Assembly: GCF_021228235.1 (NCBI RefSeq)
Contig: NZ_JAJQRG010000007.1
Location: 62,001-126,000, forward strand
DNA: 64,000 nt
Direction: 5' to 3'
From: Pseudophaeobacter flagellatus
GTDB lineage: Bacteria > Pseudomonadota > Alphaproteobacteria > Rhodobacterales > Rhodobacteraceae
Shown here: one piece after another, positions 15,899 through 23,885 of the stretch
How positions within the stretch are numbered: the stretch's first letter is position 1
Layout of the letters: every line of letters starts with the position of its first letter
Made by a program: the position numbers and the translations under genes
The notes under the pieces: generated by a model
Seen by the model: the letters and a program-made list of their open reading frames with translations, nothing else
Database searches by the model: none
Told to the model about the DNA's origin: nothing

Positions 15899-17089
15899 AT
15901 GTCCGAGACCATTCAGAAAAAAGCCGCCGAAGCCGAAGCCCAGGTCATGGCGGTTGCCGCCACCACCCTGCCCGAACCCGTCGAGTCGGTGGCACCGCTG
16001 CAAGAGGCCACGCCCGAGGTAAGCGCCGAAATCCAGACCCGGATCGGTGAAATCGACATGGGCGACAGTAATTCGATCATCCGCTTCGGCTCTGGCGCCC
16101 AGGCGGAACTGCAGACCATCAGTCAGGCGATGCTGGCGGATGTGCGCAACAAGGATGTCGGCCCGGCGGGCGATTCGCTGCGCAATATCGTCACCACAAT
16201 CCGCGGCTTTTCGGTCTCGGAACTGGACGTGCGCCGCAAACCCAGCTTCTGGGAGCGCCTTTTGGGCCGCGCCGCGCCCTTTGCCAAATTCACTGCCCGG
16301 TTTGAAAGCATTCAAGGCCAGATCGACAAGATCACCGATGATCTGTTGGGCCATGAGCACACCCTGCTGAAAGACATCAAATCGCTGGATATGCTTTATG
16401 AGAAAACGCTGAACTTCTATGACGAACTGGCGCTCTATATTGCCGCCGGCGAGGCCAAGCTGGCCGATCTGGACGCGACGGATATCCCAGCGCTGGAGGC
16501 CGCCGTTGCCGCCGCACCAGAGGCCGATCAGGTGATGCGCGCACAAGAGCTGCGCGATCTGCGTGCTGCCCGTGACGATCTGGAACGCCGAGTGCATGAC
16601 CTAAAGCTGACCCGACAGGTTACCATGCAGTCGCTGCCTTCGATCCGGCTGGTGCAGGAAAATGACAAAAGCCTGGTAACCAAGATCAACTCTACCCTCG
16701 TCAATACAGTGCCGCTGTGGGAAACCCAGCTGGCCCAGGCGGTTACCATCCAGCGCTCTGCCGAGGCCGCCCAGGCAGTCAGCTCGGCCAATGATCTTAC
16801 CAATGAGCTGCTGACCTCTAATGCGGCCAACCTGCGCCAGAGCAACAAGATGATCCGCGAAGAGATGGAGCGCGGCGTCTTTGACATCGAAGCCGTGAAA
16901 CAGGCCAATGCCGATCTCGTGGGCACAATCCAGGAAAGCCTGCAAATCGCCGATGAAGGCAAGGCCCGCCGTGCTGCCGCCGAAGCAGAGCTGAAAAAGA
17001 TGGAAGCAGAGTTGCGCGACACATTGGCCGCCGCCAAGGCGCGCAAGGATGGGGTCGGCGATACCGCCGCCACCTCGGTACCTGGTTGA
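15899..17089 (+). CDS. TelA-family toxic anion resistance protein
   Basis: A 396-residue mostly alpha-helical cytoplasmic protein of the TelA/KlaA family. Recognisable stretches are FWERLLGRAAPFAKFTARFESIQGQI, LDMLYEKTLNFYDELALYIAAGE, SIRLVQENDKSLVTKINSTL and VPLWETQLAQAV. A C-terminal coiled coil rich in Ala, Glu and Lys follows. TelA proteins were linked to tellurite resistance on plasmids, but chromosomal copies travel with XpaC, SPFH and Ter-type proteins in stress loci. The ATG at 15899 is chosen over an in-frame TTG at 15881. The next ORF starts immediately after the stop. Confidence 0.9.
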   Translation: MSETIQKKAAEAEAQVMAVAATTLPEPVESVAPLQEATPEVSAEIQTRIGEIDMGDSNSIIRFGSGAQAELQTISQAMLADVRNKDVGPAGDSLRNIVTTIRGFSVSELDVRRKPSFWERLLGRAAPFAKFTARFESIQGQIDKITDDLLGHEHTLLKDIKSLDMLYEKTLNFYDELALYIAAGEAKLADLDATDIPALEAAVAAAPEADQVMRAQELRDLRAARDDLERRVHDLKLTRQVTMQSLPSIRLVQENDKSLVTKINSTLVNTVPLWETQLAQAVTIQRSAEAAQAVSSANDLTNELLTSNAANLRQSNKMIREEMERGVFDIEAVKQANADLVGTIQESLQIADEGKARRAAAEAELKKMEAELRDTLAAAKARKDGVGDTAATSVPG

Positions 17090-18052
17090 ATGCGGCGGGC
17101 GTCCATGGCCCGGTGGCGCAGCCTCGCCCGCCCAGTGGCGACAGGCTTTGGCTTTGCCGCCCTCGCGGTGCTGACCGCCTGTCTGCCTGCCAGCGATACC
17201 ACATCTTTGGTGCCAAAGCCGCGCCCAGAGGTGCTGCCTGCTGCCTATCGCCCCCCCTCAGCCGAGAGCGCCCAACTGCGCAACTATTACCGGGTGCTGC
17301 AACAGGATCTACTGACCCGCGGATTGCTGCGCACGGACGGCGGCGGGCCGGAAACCCCCTTTGATGCCGATGATCTGGCAGAGCATTTTGAGGCCATTGC
17401 CTTTTACAGTGAATATGGCGGGCGCAGCGGCGGCTTGACCGGTGGGCTAAGCCGCTGGTCCGGCCCGGTGAAACTGGTTGCCGAATTTGGCCCCTCGGTG
17501 CCCGAAAGCCAACGTAATCGTGATCGCAAGGTGCTGCGAGCCTATGGCGAACGGTTGGCGCGGGTCACCGGCCATAGCATCACAACCGCGCCGAAACGGG
17601 GCAATTTTCACGTGATCTTTGCCAGTGCCGATGACCGCGCCTTTGTGGCCGAAACGGTCCGCTCCCTCCTGCCCAACCTCAGCGACAACGACCTGCAACT
17701 CTTTATCAATCCGCCGCGCACGCATTATTGTTTTGTGCTGGCGGGCGGCCCGCAGAATGCACCGTTCGACTATCTGCGCGGCGTTGCGCTGATCCGCGCC
17801 GAACACCCAGATCTGGTGCGCGATAGCTGCATCCACGAAGAGGTCGCGCAGGGCCTTGGCCTGCTGAACGACAGCCCGCGCGCCCGTCCCTCTATCTTTA
17901 ACGACGATGATGAATTTGCCTTTTTGACCAGCCATGACGAGCTGCTGTTGAAAATGCTCTATGATCCGCGCCTGCGCACAGGCATGAGCGCCGAAGAAGC
18001 CCGCCCTATCATCCGTATCCTTGCCCGCGACGTAATGGGGCAGCCGCTCTAG
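17090..18052 (+). CDS. DUF2927 lipoprotein, zincin-like
   Basis: A 320-residue envelope protein. A signal peptide ends in a lipobox (LAVLTAC), so it is probably lipid-anchored facing the periplasm. The mature region matches DUF2927: VARVTGHSI, then a core with DSCIHEEVAQGLGLLNDSP, FNDDDEFAFLTSHDELLLKMLYDPRLRTGM. The HEExxQxLGL segment looks like the zinc helix of matrixin-type zincins with the second His replaced by Gln. It could therefore be an atypical or inactive metalloprotease. Its ATG abuts the TelA stop (TGAATG), so it is coupled to the same transcript. An in-frame ATG at 17105 is an alternative start. Confidence 0.82.
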   Translation: MRRASMARWRSLARPVATGFGFAALAVLTACLPASDTTSLVPKPRPEVLPAAYRPPSAESAQLRNYYRVLQQDLLTRGLLRTDGGGPETPFDADDLAEHFEAIAFYSEYGGRSGGLTGGLSRWSGPVKLVAEFGPSVPESQRNRDRKVLRAYGERLARVTGHSITTAPKRGNFHVIFASADDRAFVAETVRSLLPNLSDNDLQLFINPPRTHYCFVLAGGPQNAPFDYLRGVALIRAEHPDLVRDSCIHEEVAQGLGLLNDSPRARPSIFNDDDEFAFLTSHDELLLKMLYDPRLRTGMSAEEARPIIRILARDVMGQPL

Positions 18053-18107
18053 CTGCAACTGCCCTGTTTGCCCGACTTACCTACGACCATAGAAAAGGAC
18101 CTGAACC

Positions 18108-19253
18108 ATGGGAATATTTGACTTTCTCAAAGGCGAATTCATCGACGTCATTCACTGGACCGATGACAGCCGTGACACCATGGTCTGGCGGTTTGAACGC
18201 GAAGCGCATGAGATCAAATACGGCGCCAAGCTGACCGTCCGCGAAGGCCAATCGGCGGTCTTTGTGCACGAAGGCCAGCTGGCAGATGTCTTCACGCCGG
18301 GCCTTTACCTGCTTGAAACCAACAACATGCCGGTGATGACCACACTGCAGCACTGGGATCATGGCTTTCAGTCACCGTTCAAATCCGAAATCTATTTTGT
18401 AAATACAACCCGTTTCAACAACCTGAAATGGGGCACCAAGAACCCGATCATCTGCCGCGATCCAGAATTTGGCCCGGTGCGACTGCGCGCCTTTGGCAGC
18501 TATTCGGTCCGGGTGGTGGATGCGGCGCGCTTCCTGACTGAAATTGTTGGCACTGATGGTGAATTCACCATGGATGAGATCTCTTTCCAGATCCGCAATA
18601 TCATCGTGCAAGAGTTTTCGCGCGCGGTGGCAGGATCGGGCATTCCGGTGCTTGATATGGCGGCCAATACCGCTGACCTGGGCAAGCTGGTCGGTGCCGA
18701 GATCGCGCCAACCCTGTCGGAATACGGGCTGAGCATCCCCGAGCTGTATATCGAAAACATCTCGCTGCCGCCTGCGGTCGAACAGGCAATGGACAAGCGC
18801 ACCCAGATGGGCATTGTCGGCGATCTGGGCCGCTATACCCAGTTTGCCGCCGCCGAGGCCATGGAAGCCGCTGCAACCACCCCAAACAGTGGCATGGGGG
18901 CCGGAATGGGGATGGGCATGGGAATGGCCATGGCGCAGCAAATGGCCAATACCGGCCAGGCCGCTGGCCCCTGGGGGGCCCGCCCCGCCGCCGCAGCACC
19001 TACGCAGGCAGCCGCCCCCGCAGCCCCACCGCCGCCACCCGTCGAACATGTCTGGCACACGGCTGAGAATGGCACCACCTCTGGGCCCTTTTCCAAGGCG
19101 CGCCTTGGGCGCATGGCACAGGAGGGCAGCCTGACCCGTGAGACCCATGTCTGGACACCTGGTCAGGATGGATGGATGCGCGCCGGTGACGTCGCTGAAC
19201 TGGCACAACTCTTCACTATTCTGCCACCACCGCCACCGCCGCCAGCCGCCTAA
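18108..19253 (+). CDS. SPFH-domain protein with C-terminal GYF_2 domain (YdjI-like)
   Basis: A 381-residue cytoplasmic protein. The N-terminal about 260 residues form the SPFH/prohibitin-like domain of the YdjI 'virion core' branch (EFIDVIHWTDDSRDTMVWRF near the start, then EIAPTLSEYGLSIPELYIENISLPP). A Gly/Met-rich stretch (MGAGMGMGMGMAMAQQMAN) and an Ala/Pro linker lead to a GYF_2 domain (VWHTAENGTTSGPFSKARLGRM, TPGQDGWMRAGDVAEL). Proline runs close the protein. In Bacillus the YdjI homologue ends in a zinc ribbon and is recruited to the membrane by YdjG and YdjH with PspA; here GYF_2 replaces the ribbon. AAAGGA precedes the ATG, 55 bp after the DUF2927 gene. Confidence 0.85.
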   Translation: MGIFDFLKGEFIDVIHWTDDSRDTMVWRFEREAHEIKYGAKLTVREGQSAVFVHEGQLADVFTPGLYLLETNNMPVMTTLQHWDHGFQSPFKSEIYFVNTTRFNNLKWGTKNPIICRDPEFGPVRLRAFGSYSVRVVDAARFLTEIVGTDGEFTMDEISFQIRNIIVQEFSRAVAGSGIPVLDMAANTADLGKLVGAEIAPTLSEYGLSIPELYIENISLPPAVEQAMDKRTQMGIVGDLGRYTQFAAAEAMEAAATTPNSGMGAGMGMGMGMAMAQQMANTGQAAGPWGARPAAAAPTQAAAPAAPPPPPVEHVWHTAENGTTSGPFSKARLGRMAQEGSLTRETHVWTPGQDGWMRAGDVAELAQLFTILPPPPPPPAA

Positions 19254-19443
19254 ATCGCGGCCAAGCCACAGGCGCGTTGATGCAGCACCACTGGCGCGGT
19301 TCTACAGCTTGTCGCGTTCATCTGCATTCACGTGACTGGCCATAGCCATTTGATACAGCATGTTTTTATGCGCAAAACCAGCACCCACTTTTGCGCAACC
19401 TGCTCTCACCGGCCAGCTTCCGGCCTCTAGTCTTGGTAGTATT

Positions 19444-20598
19444 GTGACTGACCATCCGCCCGCTGCACCACCAGCCGCCCCGCAAGACAGCTGGGACCCG
19501 GCAGGCCCCCAAAACCCGATCGAGACCAACCGCTTTCCCTGCGAACAATGTGGAGCCGACTATCGTTTTGACCCAAAAGAAGGGCGCCTGATCTGCGGCC
19601 ATTGTGGCCATGGTCAGGAGGTGCAAGAGGCCGCCCCACAGGGCGGTGCTCTGCGCGAACTGGATTTCAAGGCGGCACTGACCGCGCGCCTGCCCGAAGC
19701 CGAGATGGAGGTGACGCGGGTTTCCACCTGCCCCAACTGTGCCGCCCAGGTCGAGTTTTCGGATGAAACCCATGCGCTGGAATGCCCATTCTGCGCCACC
19801 CCCGTGGTGGCCGATACCGGCGAGAGCCGCCACATCAAACCCAAGGGTGTCGTGCCCTTCATGCTGGCGGAACCTGCCGCACAAAAGGCCATGGCAAGCT
19901 GGCTCGGCTCTCTGTGGTTTGCCCCCAATGGCCTGCAGGCCTATGCCCGCAAGGGGCGGCGCATGGAGGGGATCTACGTCCCCTACTGGACCTATGACGC
20001 CAAGACCAAGAGCCGCTATTCCGGGGCCCGGGGCACCACCTATTATGTTTCTGAAACAGTTATGGTGGATGGCAAGGCAGAAATCCGCAGGGTGGCCAAG
20101 ATCCGTTGGACCCCGGTGTCCGGCCGGGTTTCACGGTTCTTTGACGATGTGCTGGTGCTGGCCTCCAAAAGCCTGCCAAAACGCTATACCGACGCGCTGG
20201 AACCCTGGGATCTGTCGCATCTTGCCCCCTATCAACCGCAGTTTCTGGCCGGCTTTCGCGCCGAAGCCTATGCCATCCCCCTAGACGATGGCTTTGATGA
20301 GGCACGCGCCCATATGGATCGGGTGATCGAACGCGACGTACGGTTTGACATCGGCGGCGACCGCCAGCGCATTTCAAACATCGACACGGCGCTTTCGGAC
20401 GTGACCTTCAAACATGTCCTGCTGCCGGTCTGGATGGCCGCCTATAAATATCGCGGAAAGACCTATCGCTTTGTAATCAATGGGCAAAGCGGCAGGGTTC
20501 AGGGCGAACGCCCCTATTCCAGCTGGAAGATCGCCGGTGCCGTTCTTCTGGGACTCGCGCTGTTGGGCGTGGCCGCCTATTTTGGCGCCCAGAGCTAG
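19444..20598 (+). CDS. Double zinc-ribbon membrane-anchored protein (YdjG-like)
   Basis: A protein of about 384 residues with two N-terminal zinc ribbons: CEQCGADYRFDPKEGRLICGHCG and CPNCAAQVEFSDETHALECPFCA. A large beta-rich domain follows (VPYWTYDAKTKSRYSGARGT, FKHVLLPVWMAAYKYRGKTYRF). A single C-terminal membrane helix (IAGAVLLGLALLGVAAYFGA) closes it. This is the layout of YdjG-type partners of YdjI, which hold SPFH proteins at the membrane. The start is uncertain: a GTG at 19444 (VTDHPP) fits the conserved part, but the frame is open back to an ATG at 19360. It is the last gene of the XpaC-TelA run. Confidence 0.78.
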   Translation: MTDHPPAAPPAAPQDSWDPAGPQNPIETNRFPCEQCGADYRFDPKEGRLICGHCGHGQEVQEAAPQGGALRELDFKAALTARLPEAEMEVTRVSTCPNCAAQVEFSDETHALECPFCATPVVADTGESRHIKPKGVVPFMLAEPAAQKAMASWLGSLWFAPNGLQAYARKGRRMEGIYVPYWTYDAKTKSRYSGARGTTYYVSETVMVDGKAEIRRVAKIRWTPVSGRVSRFFDDVLVLASKSLPKRYTDALEPWDLSHLAPYQPQFLAGFRAEAYAIPLDDGFDEARAHMDRVIERDVRFDIGGDRQRISNIDTALSDVTFKHVLLPVWMAAYKYRGKTYRFVINGQSGRVQGERPYSSWKIAGAVLLGLALLGVAAYFGAQS

Positions 20599-20680
20599 CT
20601 GTCGGCAGTTTTATTTCCCAAAATTCGGGGCAAGACCCCCGCAAGACAAATGCCAATATCTGATGACAGGACGATATGAT

Positions 20681-21364
20681 ATGACCGCTCCGCTGCCCAG
20701 CCTGACCGATCTTGAGGCGCTGTTTTCCGCCCGTCACAGTTGCCGTGCCTTTCGCCCCGATCCGCTGCCACGCGCGATGATCGAAGACATCCTGAGATGC
20801 GCCCAGAAAGTTCCCTCTTGGTGCAACGCGCAGCCATGGAAGGTCACCGTGACCAGCGGAGCAGAAACCGATCGCCTGCGTCAGGCCCTGACACAGGCGG
20901 CCATGGCGGGCGGCCACAGTCCTGATCTCGACTTTCCCAAGGCCTATCTGGATGAATATAAAGCCCGACGCCGGGAATGCGGTTGGGCGTTATACGAGGC
21001 GGTCGGGGTCGAAAAAGGCGACCGCGCCGGTTCTGCCCGGCAGATGATGGAAAATTTCACTCTGTTTGGCGCACCCCACTGTGCGGTGCTGTCCACACCC
21101 AACGATCTGGGCGGATATGGCGCGATGGATTGCGGTGGTTTTGTCGCAGGCTTCACCCTTGCGGCACAGGCCGCCGGAGTGGCAAGTATTCCCCAAGCGG
21201 CGGTGGCCTCTTTCGCGCCGTTGCTGCACGAGATGCTGCAGATTCCACAGGATCGCCAGATCCTCTGCGCTATTTCCTTTGGCTATGGCGATCCGGACCA
21301 CCCGGCCAACCGTTTTCGCACCAGCCGCGCCGCCCTGGCTGAATTCACCGACTGGCGCGACTAG
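20681..21364 (+). CDS. Nitroreductase-family flavoprotein
   Basis: A 227-residue FMN-dependent nitroreductase-fold protein. The signature RHSCRAFRPDPLPRAMIEDIL, followed by A..VPSWCNAQPWKV, binds the FMN phosphate, and the C-terminal FGYGDPDHPANRFRTSRAAL is typical. Such enzymes reduce nitro groups, quinones or enones with NAD(P)H; the physiological substrate is not predictable. The Cys in PSWCNAQPW replaces the Ser/Thr that is usual in this loop. The start is the ATG at 20681; the frame is open 67 codons further back, over the previous gene. It is close to dtd downstream. Confidence 0.88.
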   Translation: MTAPLPSLTDLEALFSARHSCRAFRPDPLPRAMIEDILRCAQKVPSWCNAQPWKVTVTSGAETDRLRQALTQAAMAGGHSPDLDFPKAYLDEYKARRRECGWALYEAVGVEKGDRAGSARQMMENFTLFGAPHCAVLSTPNDLGGYGAMDCGGFVAGFTLAAQAAGVASIPQAAVASFAPLLHEMLQIPQDRQILCAISFGYGDPDHPANRFRTSRAALAEFTDWRD

Positions 21365-21418
21365 ACGCTAGCCCCTGTCCCCTGCCGCCGCGAAGGCGGT
21401 CGCAAAGGTTCTCTTTCC

Positions 21419-21865
21419 ATGCGTGCAGTCATTCAACGTGTTTCGCAAGCCTCGGTCACTGTCGATCAAGAGGTGATCGGTGAAATCGACGCCGGGCTTT
21501 TGGTGCTGATCTGCGCCATGCAGGGCGACGACAAATCACAGGCCGATTACCTGGCCAGAAAGATCGCCAACCTGCGGATCTTCACCGATGATGCCGGCAA
21601 GATGAACCGCTCTGTGGTGGATGTTTCGGGGTCAATTCTGGTGGTCAGCCAATTCACCCTGGCCGCCGAAACCCACCGTGGCAACCGACCTGGCTTTTCC
21701 ACCGCCGCATCCCCTGCAGAGGGTGAGGCGCTCTACCTCTATTTTGCAGATCAGCTAGAGGCGCTGGGGCTGCCCGTGCAACGCGGCCAATTTGGCGCCG
21801 ATATGAAGGTCCGTCTGCTGAACGATGGCCCCGTGACCATCTGGATGGACAGCGCCGGCCGCTAA
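21419..21865 (+). CDS. dtd: D-aminoacyl-tRNA deacylase
   Basis: A 148-residue DTD enzyme, which hydrolyses D-amino acids (and glycine mischarged on tRNA-Ala) from tRNA. It contains the family opening [15 protein letters not shown] and the catalytic [21 protein letters not shown]. The cross-subunit Gly-cisPro motif is in [11 protein letters not shown]. The length is normal. It acts as a homodimer in the cytoplasm. It lies 54 bp downstream of the nitroreductase gene, with an AAGG site a little far from the start. Confidence 0.96.
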   Translation: MRAVIQRVSQASVTVDQEVIGEIDAGLLVLICAMQGDDKSQADYLARKIANLRIFTDDAGKMNRSVVDVSGSILVVSQFTLAAETHRGNRPGFSTAASPAEGEALYLYFADQLEALGLPVQRGQFGADMKVRLLNDGPVTIWMDSAGR

Positions 21866-21955
21866 GCCGCGCGCGCCACTGCCGACTGCTTGCCAGGTCC
21901 TGGGCCCTGGGGCCTTCGGCCTGTCCTCTCCGCAGCGGCAGGACAGAGTCGCTCT

Positions 21956-21984
21956 TTGATCATTCGGGGTCGGATTCGCGTTAT
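21956..21984 (+). promoter_or_regulatory. Possible promoter of the ABC importer operon
   Basis: TTGATC and CGTTAT are spaced by 17 bp. Transcription from here would give a roughly 310-nt leader containing the hairpin at 22005-22033 before the binding-protein gene at 22301. The match is imperfect. The rest of the 435-bp gap between dtd and that gene shows nothing else that I can name. Confidence 0.3.
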
Positions 21985-22004
21985 TTTTGCAAGGAACACC
22001 CACT

Positions 22005-22033
22005 GCCCTGCATTTTTCCAAAAAATGCAGGGC
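22005..22033. repeat. 13-bp perfect hairpin in the leader of the ABC importer
   Basis: GCCCTGCATTTTT / AAAAATGCAGGGC with a 3-base loop (CCA). It lacks a downstream T run on the plus strand, so it is not a standard terminator. It lies 140 bp after dtd and 267 bp before the substrate-binding protein gene. Confidence 0.75.
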
Positions 22034-22300
22034 TTGTTCCCGAAGGTCATAAAAACTCAGCAGAGGTGAAACACCGCTACAAAAAGCCGGTTTACCTCGC
22101 AAATGCGGCATGACACCCTAAGAAGGCGACACCGGGCGGAATCTGAAACTTTGCAAAAGTTTCCTCAACCCTGCCCTGTCGTTTTTAAAGCTTGCGAGGT
22201 CGCGGCAAATGCGCAAATCTTGTCGCACCATACAAGAAATTGCGACCAAGATCGCGTTCCGTGATCGCAGGCCGCAAGATATAATAACTGGGAGACATCG

Positions 22301-23884
22301 ATGAACGATCACCTTCATTTTCTGGCACGCCATGCCGCCGCCGACAAACTCAGCCGCCGCGACTTCATGGCAAAAGCCGCCGCCCTGGGCTTTAGCGCCG
22401 CCGCTGCCGGCACCCTGCTGACCTCTCAAGCCCGCGCTGCCGAGCCGCAAAAGGGGGGGACCATCCGTATGGGCCTGCAAGGCGGCAGCACCACCGACAG
22501 CCTGGATCCAGCCCTGTCGACCAATATGGTCGCCTTGATGATGATCCGCCTCTGGGGTGAATCACTGGTTGAACTGAACGACGACGGCGGCCTGGATGGC
22601 AAAGTAGCGGAAAGCTATGAGGCCTCGGCTGATGCCCGCGTCTGGACCTTCAAGATCCGCGAAGGCATTACCTTCTCAAACGGTAAATCCGTCACCGCAG
22701 AAGACGTCGTCAAAACCATGGAACGCCATTCGGGCGAAGACACCAAGTCTGGCGCGCTTGGCATCATGCGCGGCATCAAGAACGTGTCGGCTGATGGCAA
22801 TAATGTTGTTATTGAGCTCGACTCGCCCAACGCTGACCTTCCCTATCTGCTGGCCGATTACCATCTGGTGATCCAGCCGAATGGTGGCCTGGACGATCCC
22901 ACCGCTGCCATTGGTACCGGCCCCTATATCCTCAAGGATGTGGACATGGGTGTGCGTATCGTCGCCGAAAAGAACCCCAACCACTGGGGCGACCTTGGCC
23001 ATGCCGATACCATTGAGCTGGTCGTGATCAACGACAACACCGCCCGCGTTGCTGCGCTGCAGTCCGGTCAGGTTGACATGATCGACCGGGTTCCCCCCCG
23101 GACGGCGAAACTGGTTGACCGCGCCCCCAATATCAATGTGCATTCCACATCCGGCCCAGGCCACTATGTGTTCATCATGCACTGCGACACCGCCCCCTTT
23201 GACAACAACGATCTGCGGATGGCGCTGAAATATGGCATCAATCGCCAGGAAATGGTCGACAAGGTTCTGAACGGCTATGGTTCTGTTGGTAACGACAGCC
23301 CAATCAACTCTTCCTATCCGATGTTCACCCCTGCCGAGCAGCGTGAATATGACCCGGATAAAGCCATGTTCCACCTGAAGAAATCGGGGCATGACGGTGA
23401 GATCCTGCTGCGCACCTCGGATAACTCTTTCCCCGGTGCACCAGATGCTGCAGCCCTGTTCCAGCAGTCCTGTGCCAGCGCGGGTATTAACCTGAACGTC
23501 AAGCGCGAGCCCAATGACGGCTACTGGTCCGAGGTCTGGAATGCACAGCCCTTCTGCACCAGCTACTGGGGCGGTCGTCCGACGCAGGACCAGATGTTCA
23601 CCACCGCCTACCTATCAACGGCGGACTGGAACGACACCCGGTTCAACAATGAAAAGTTCGACCAGTTGCTGCTGGCAGCCCGTGCCGAGCTGGACACCGC
23701 CAAGCGGACGCAAATGTATGCGGACATGGGCGAAATCCAGCGCAACGAAGGCGGCTTGATCTGTCCGATGTTCAACGATTTTGTTGACGCAACATCGGAT
23801 CGCCTGGGCGGCTGGGTAGAAAACACAAAGGGCCAGCCGCTGATGAACGCCTACGCCCCGATGAAAATGTGGGTGAAGGCATAA
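22301..23884 (+). CDS. ABC importer substrate-binding protein, family 5 (peptide/opine type)
   Basis: A 527-residue periplasmic binding protein of SBP family 5. A twin-arginine signal (SRRDFMAKAAALGFSAAAAG, ending near SQARA) directs Tat export, so the protein may fold in the cytoplasm. The mature protein has the family pattern: GGTIRMGLQGG near the start, WTFKIREGITFSNGKSVTAEDVVKTMERH, and NDLRMALKYGINRQEMVDKVL. Substrates in this family are di/oligopeptides, opines, nickel or sugars; the sequence does not settle which. GGGAG precedes the ATG. The permeases and ATPase follow directly, so this is the first gene of a four-gene importer operon. Confidence 0.92.
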   Translation: MNDHLHFLARHAAADKLSRRDFMAKAAALGFSAAAAGTLLTSQARAAEPQKGGTIRMGLQGGSTTDSLDPALSTNMVALMMIRLWGESLVELNDDGGLDGKVAESYEASADARVWTFKIREGITFSNGKSVTAEDVVKTMERHSGEDTKSGALGIMRGIKNVSADGNNVVIELDSPNADLPYLLADYHLVIQPNGGLDDPTAAIGTGPYILKDVDMGVRIVAEKNPNHWGDLGHADTIELVVINDNTARVAALQSGQVDMIDRVPPRTAKLVDRAPNINVHSTSGPGHYVFIMHCDTAPFDNNDLRMALKYGINRQEMVDKVLNGYGSVGNDSPINSSYPMFTPAEQREYDPDKAMFHLKKSGHDGEILLRTSDNSFPGAPDAAALFQQSCASAGINLNVKREPNDGYWSEVWNAQPFCTSYWGGRPTQDQMFTTAYLSTADWNDTRFNNEKFDQLLLAARAELDTAKRTQMYADMGEIQRNEGGLICPMFNDFVDATSDRLGGWVENTKGQPLMNAYAPMKMWVKA

Positions 23885-23885
23885 G

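Noticed and set aside
14862-20598. Naming the cluster a tellurite-resistance operon
   Set aside because: Only the TelA family name suggests tellurite; no TerB/C/D/E or TehB genes are present, and chromosomal TelA is broadly tied to stress.
22280-22285. TATAAT directly before the binding-protein gene as its promoter
   Set aside because: Transcription would start inside the ribosome site, and no -35 hexamer lies at the right distance.
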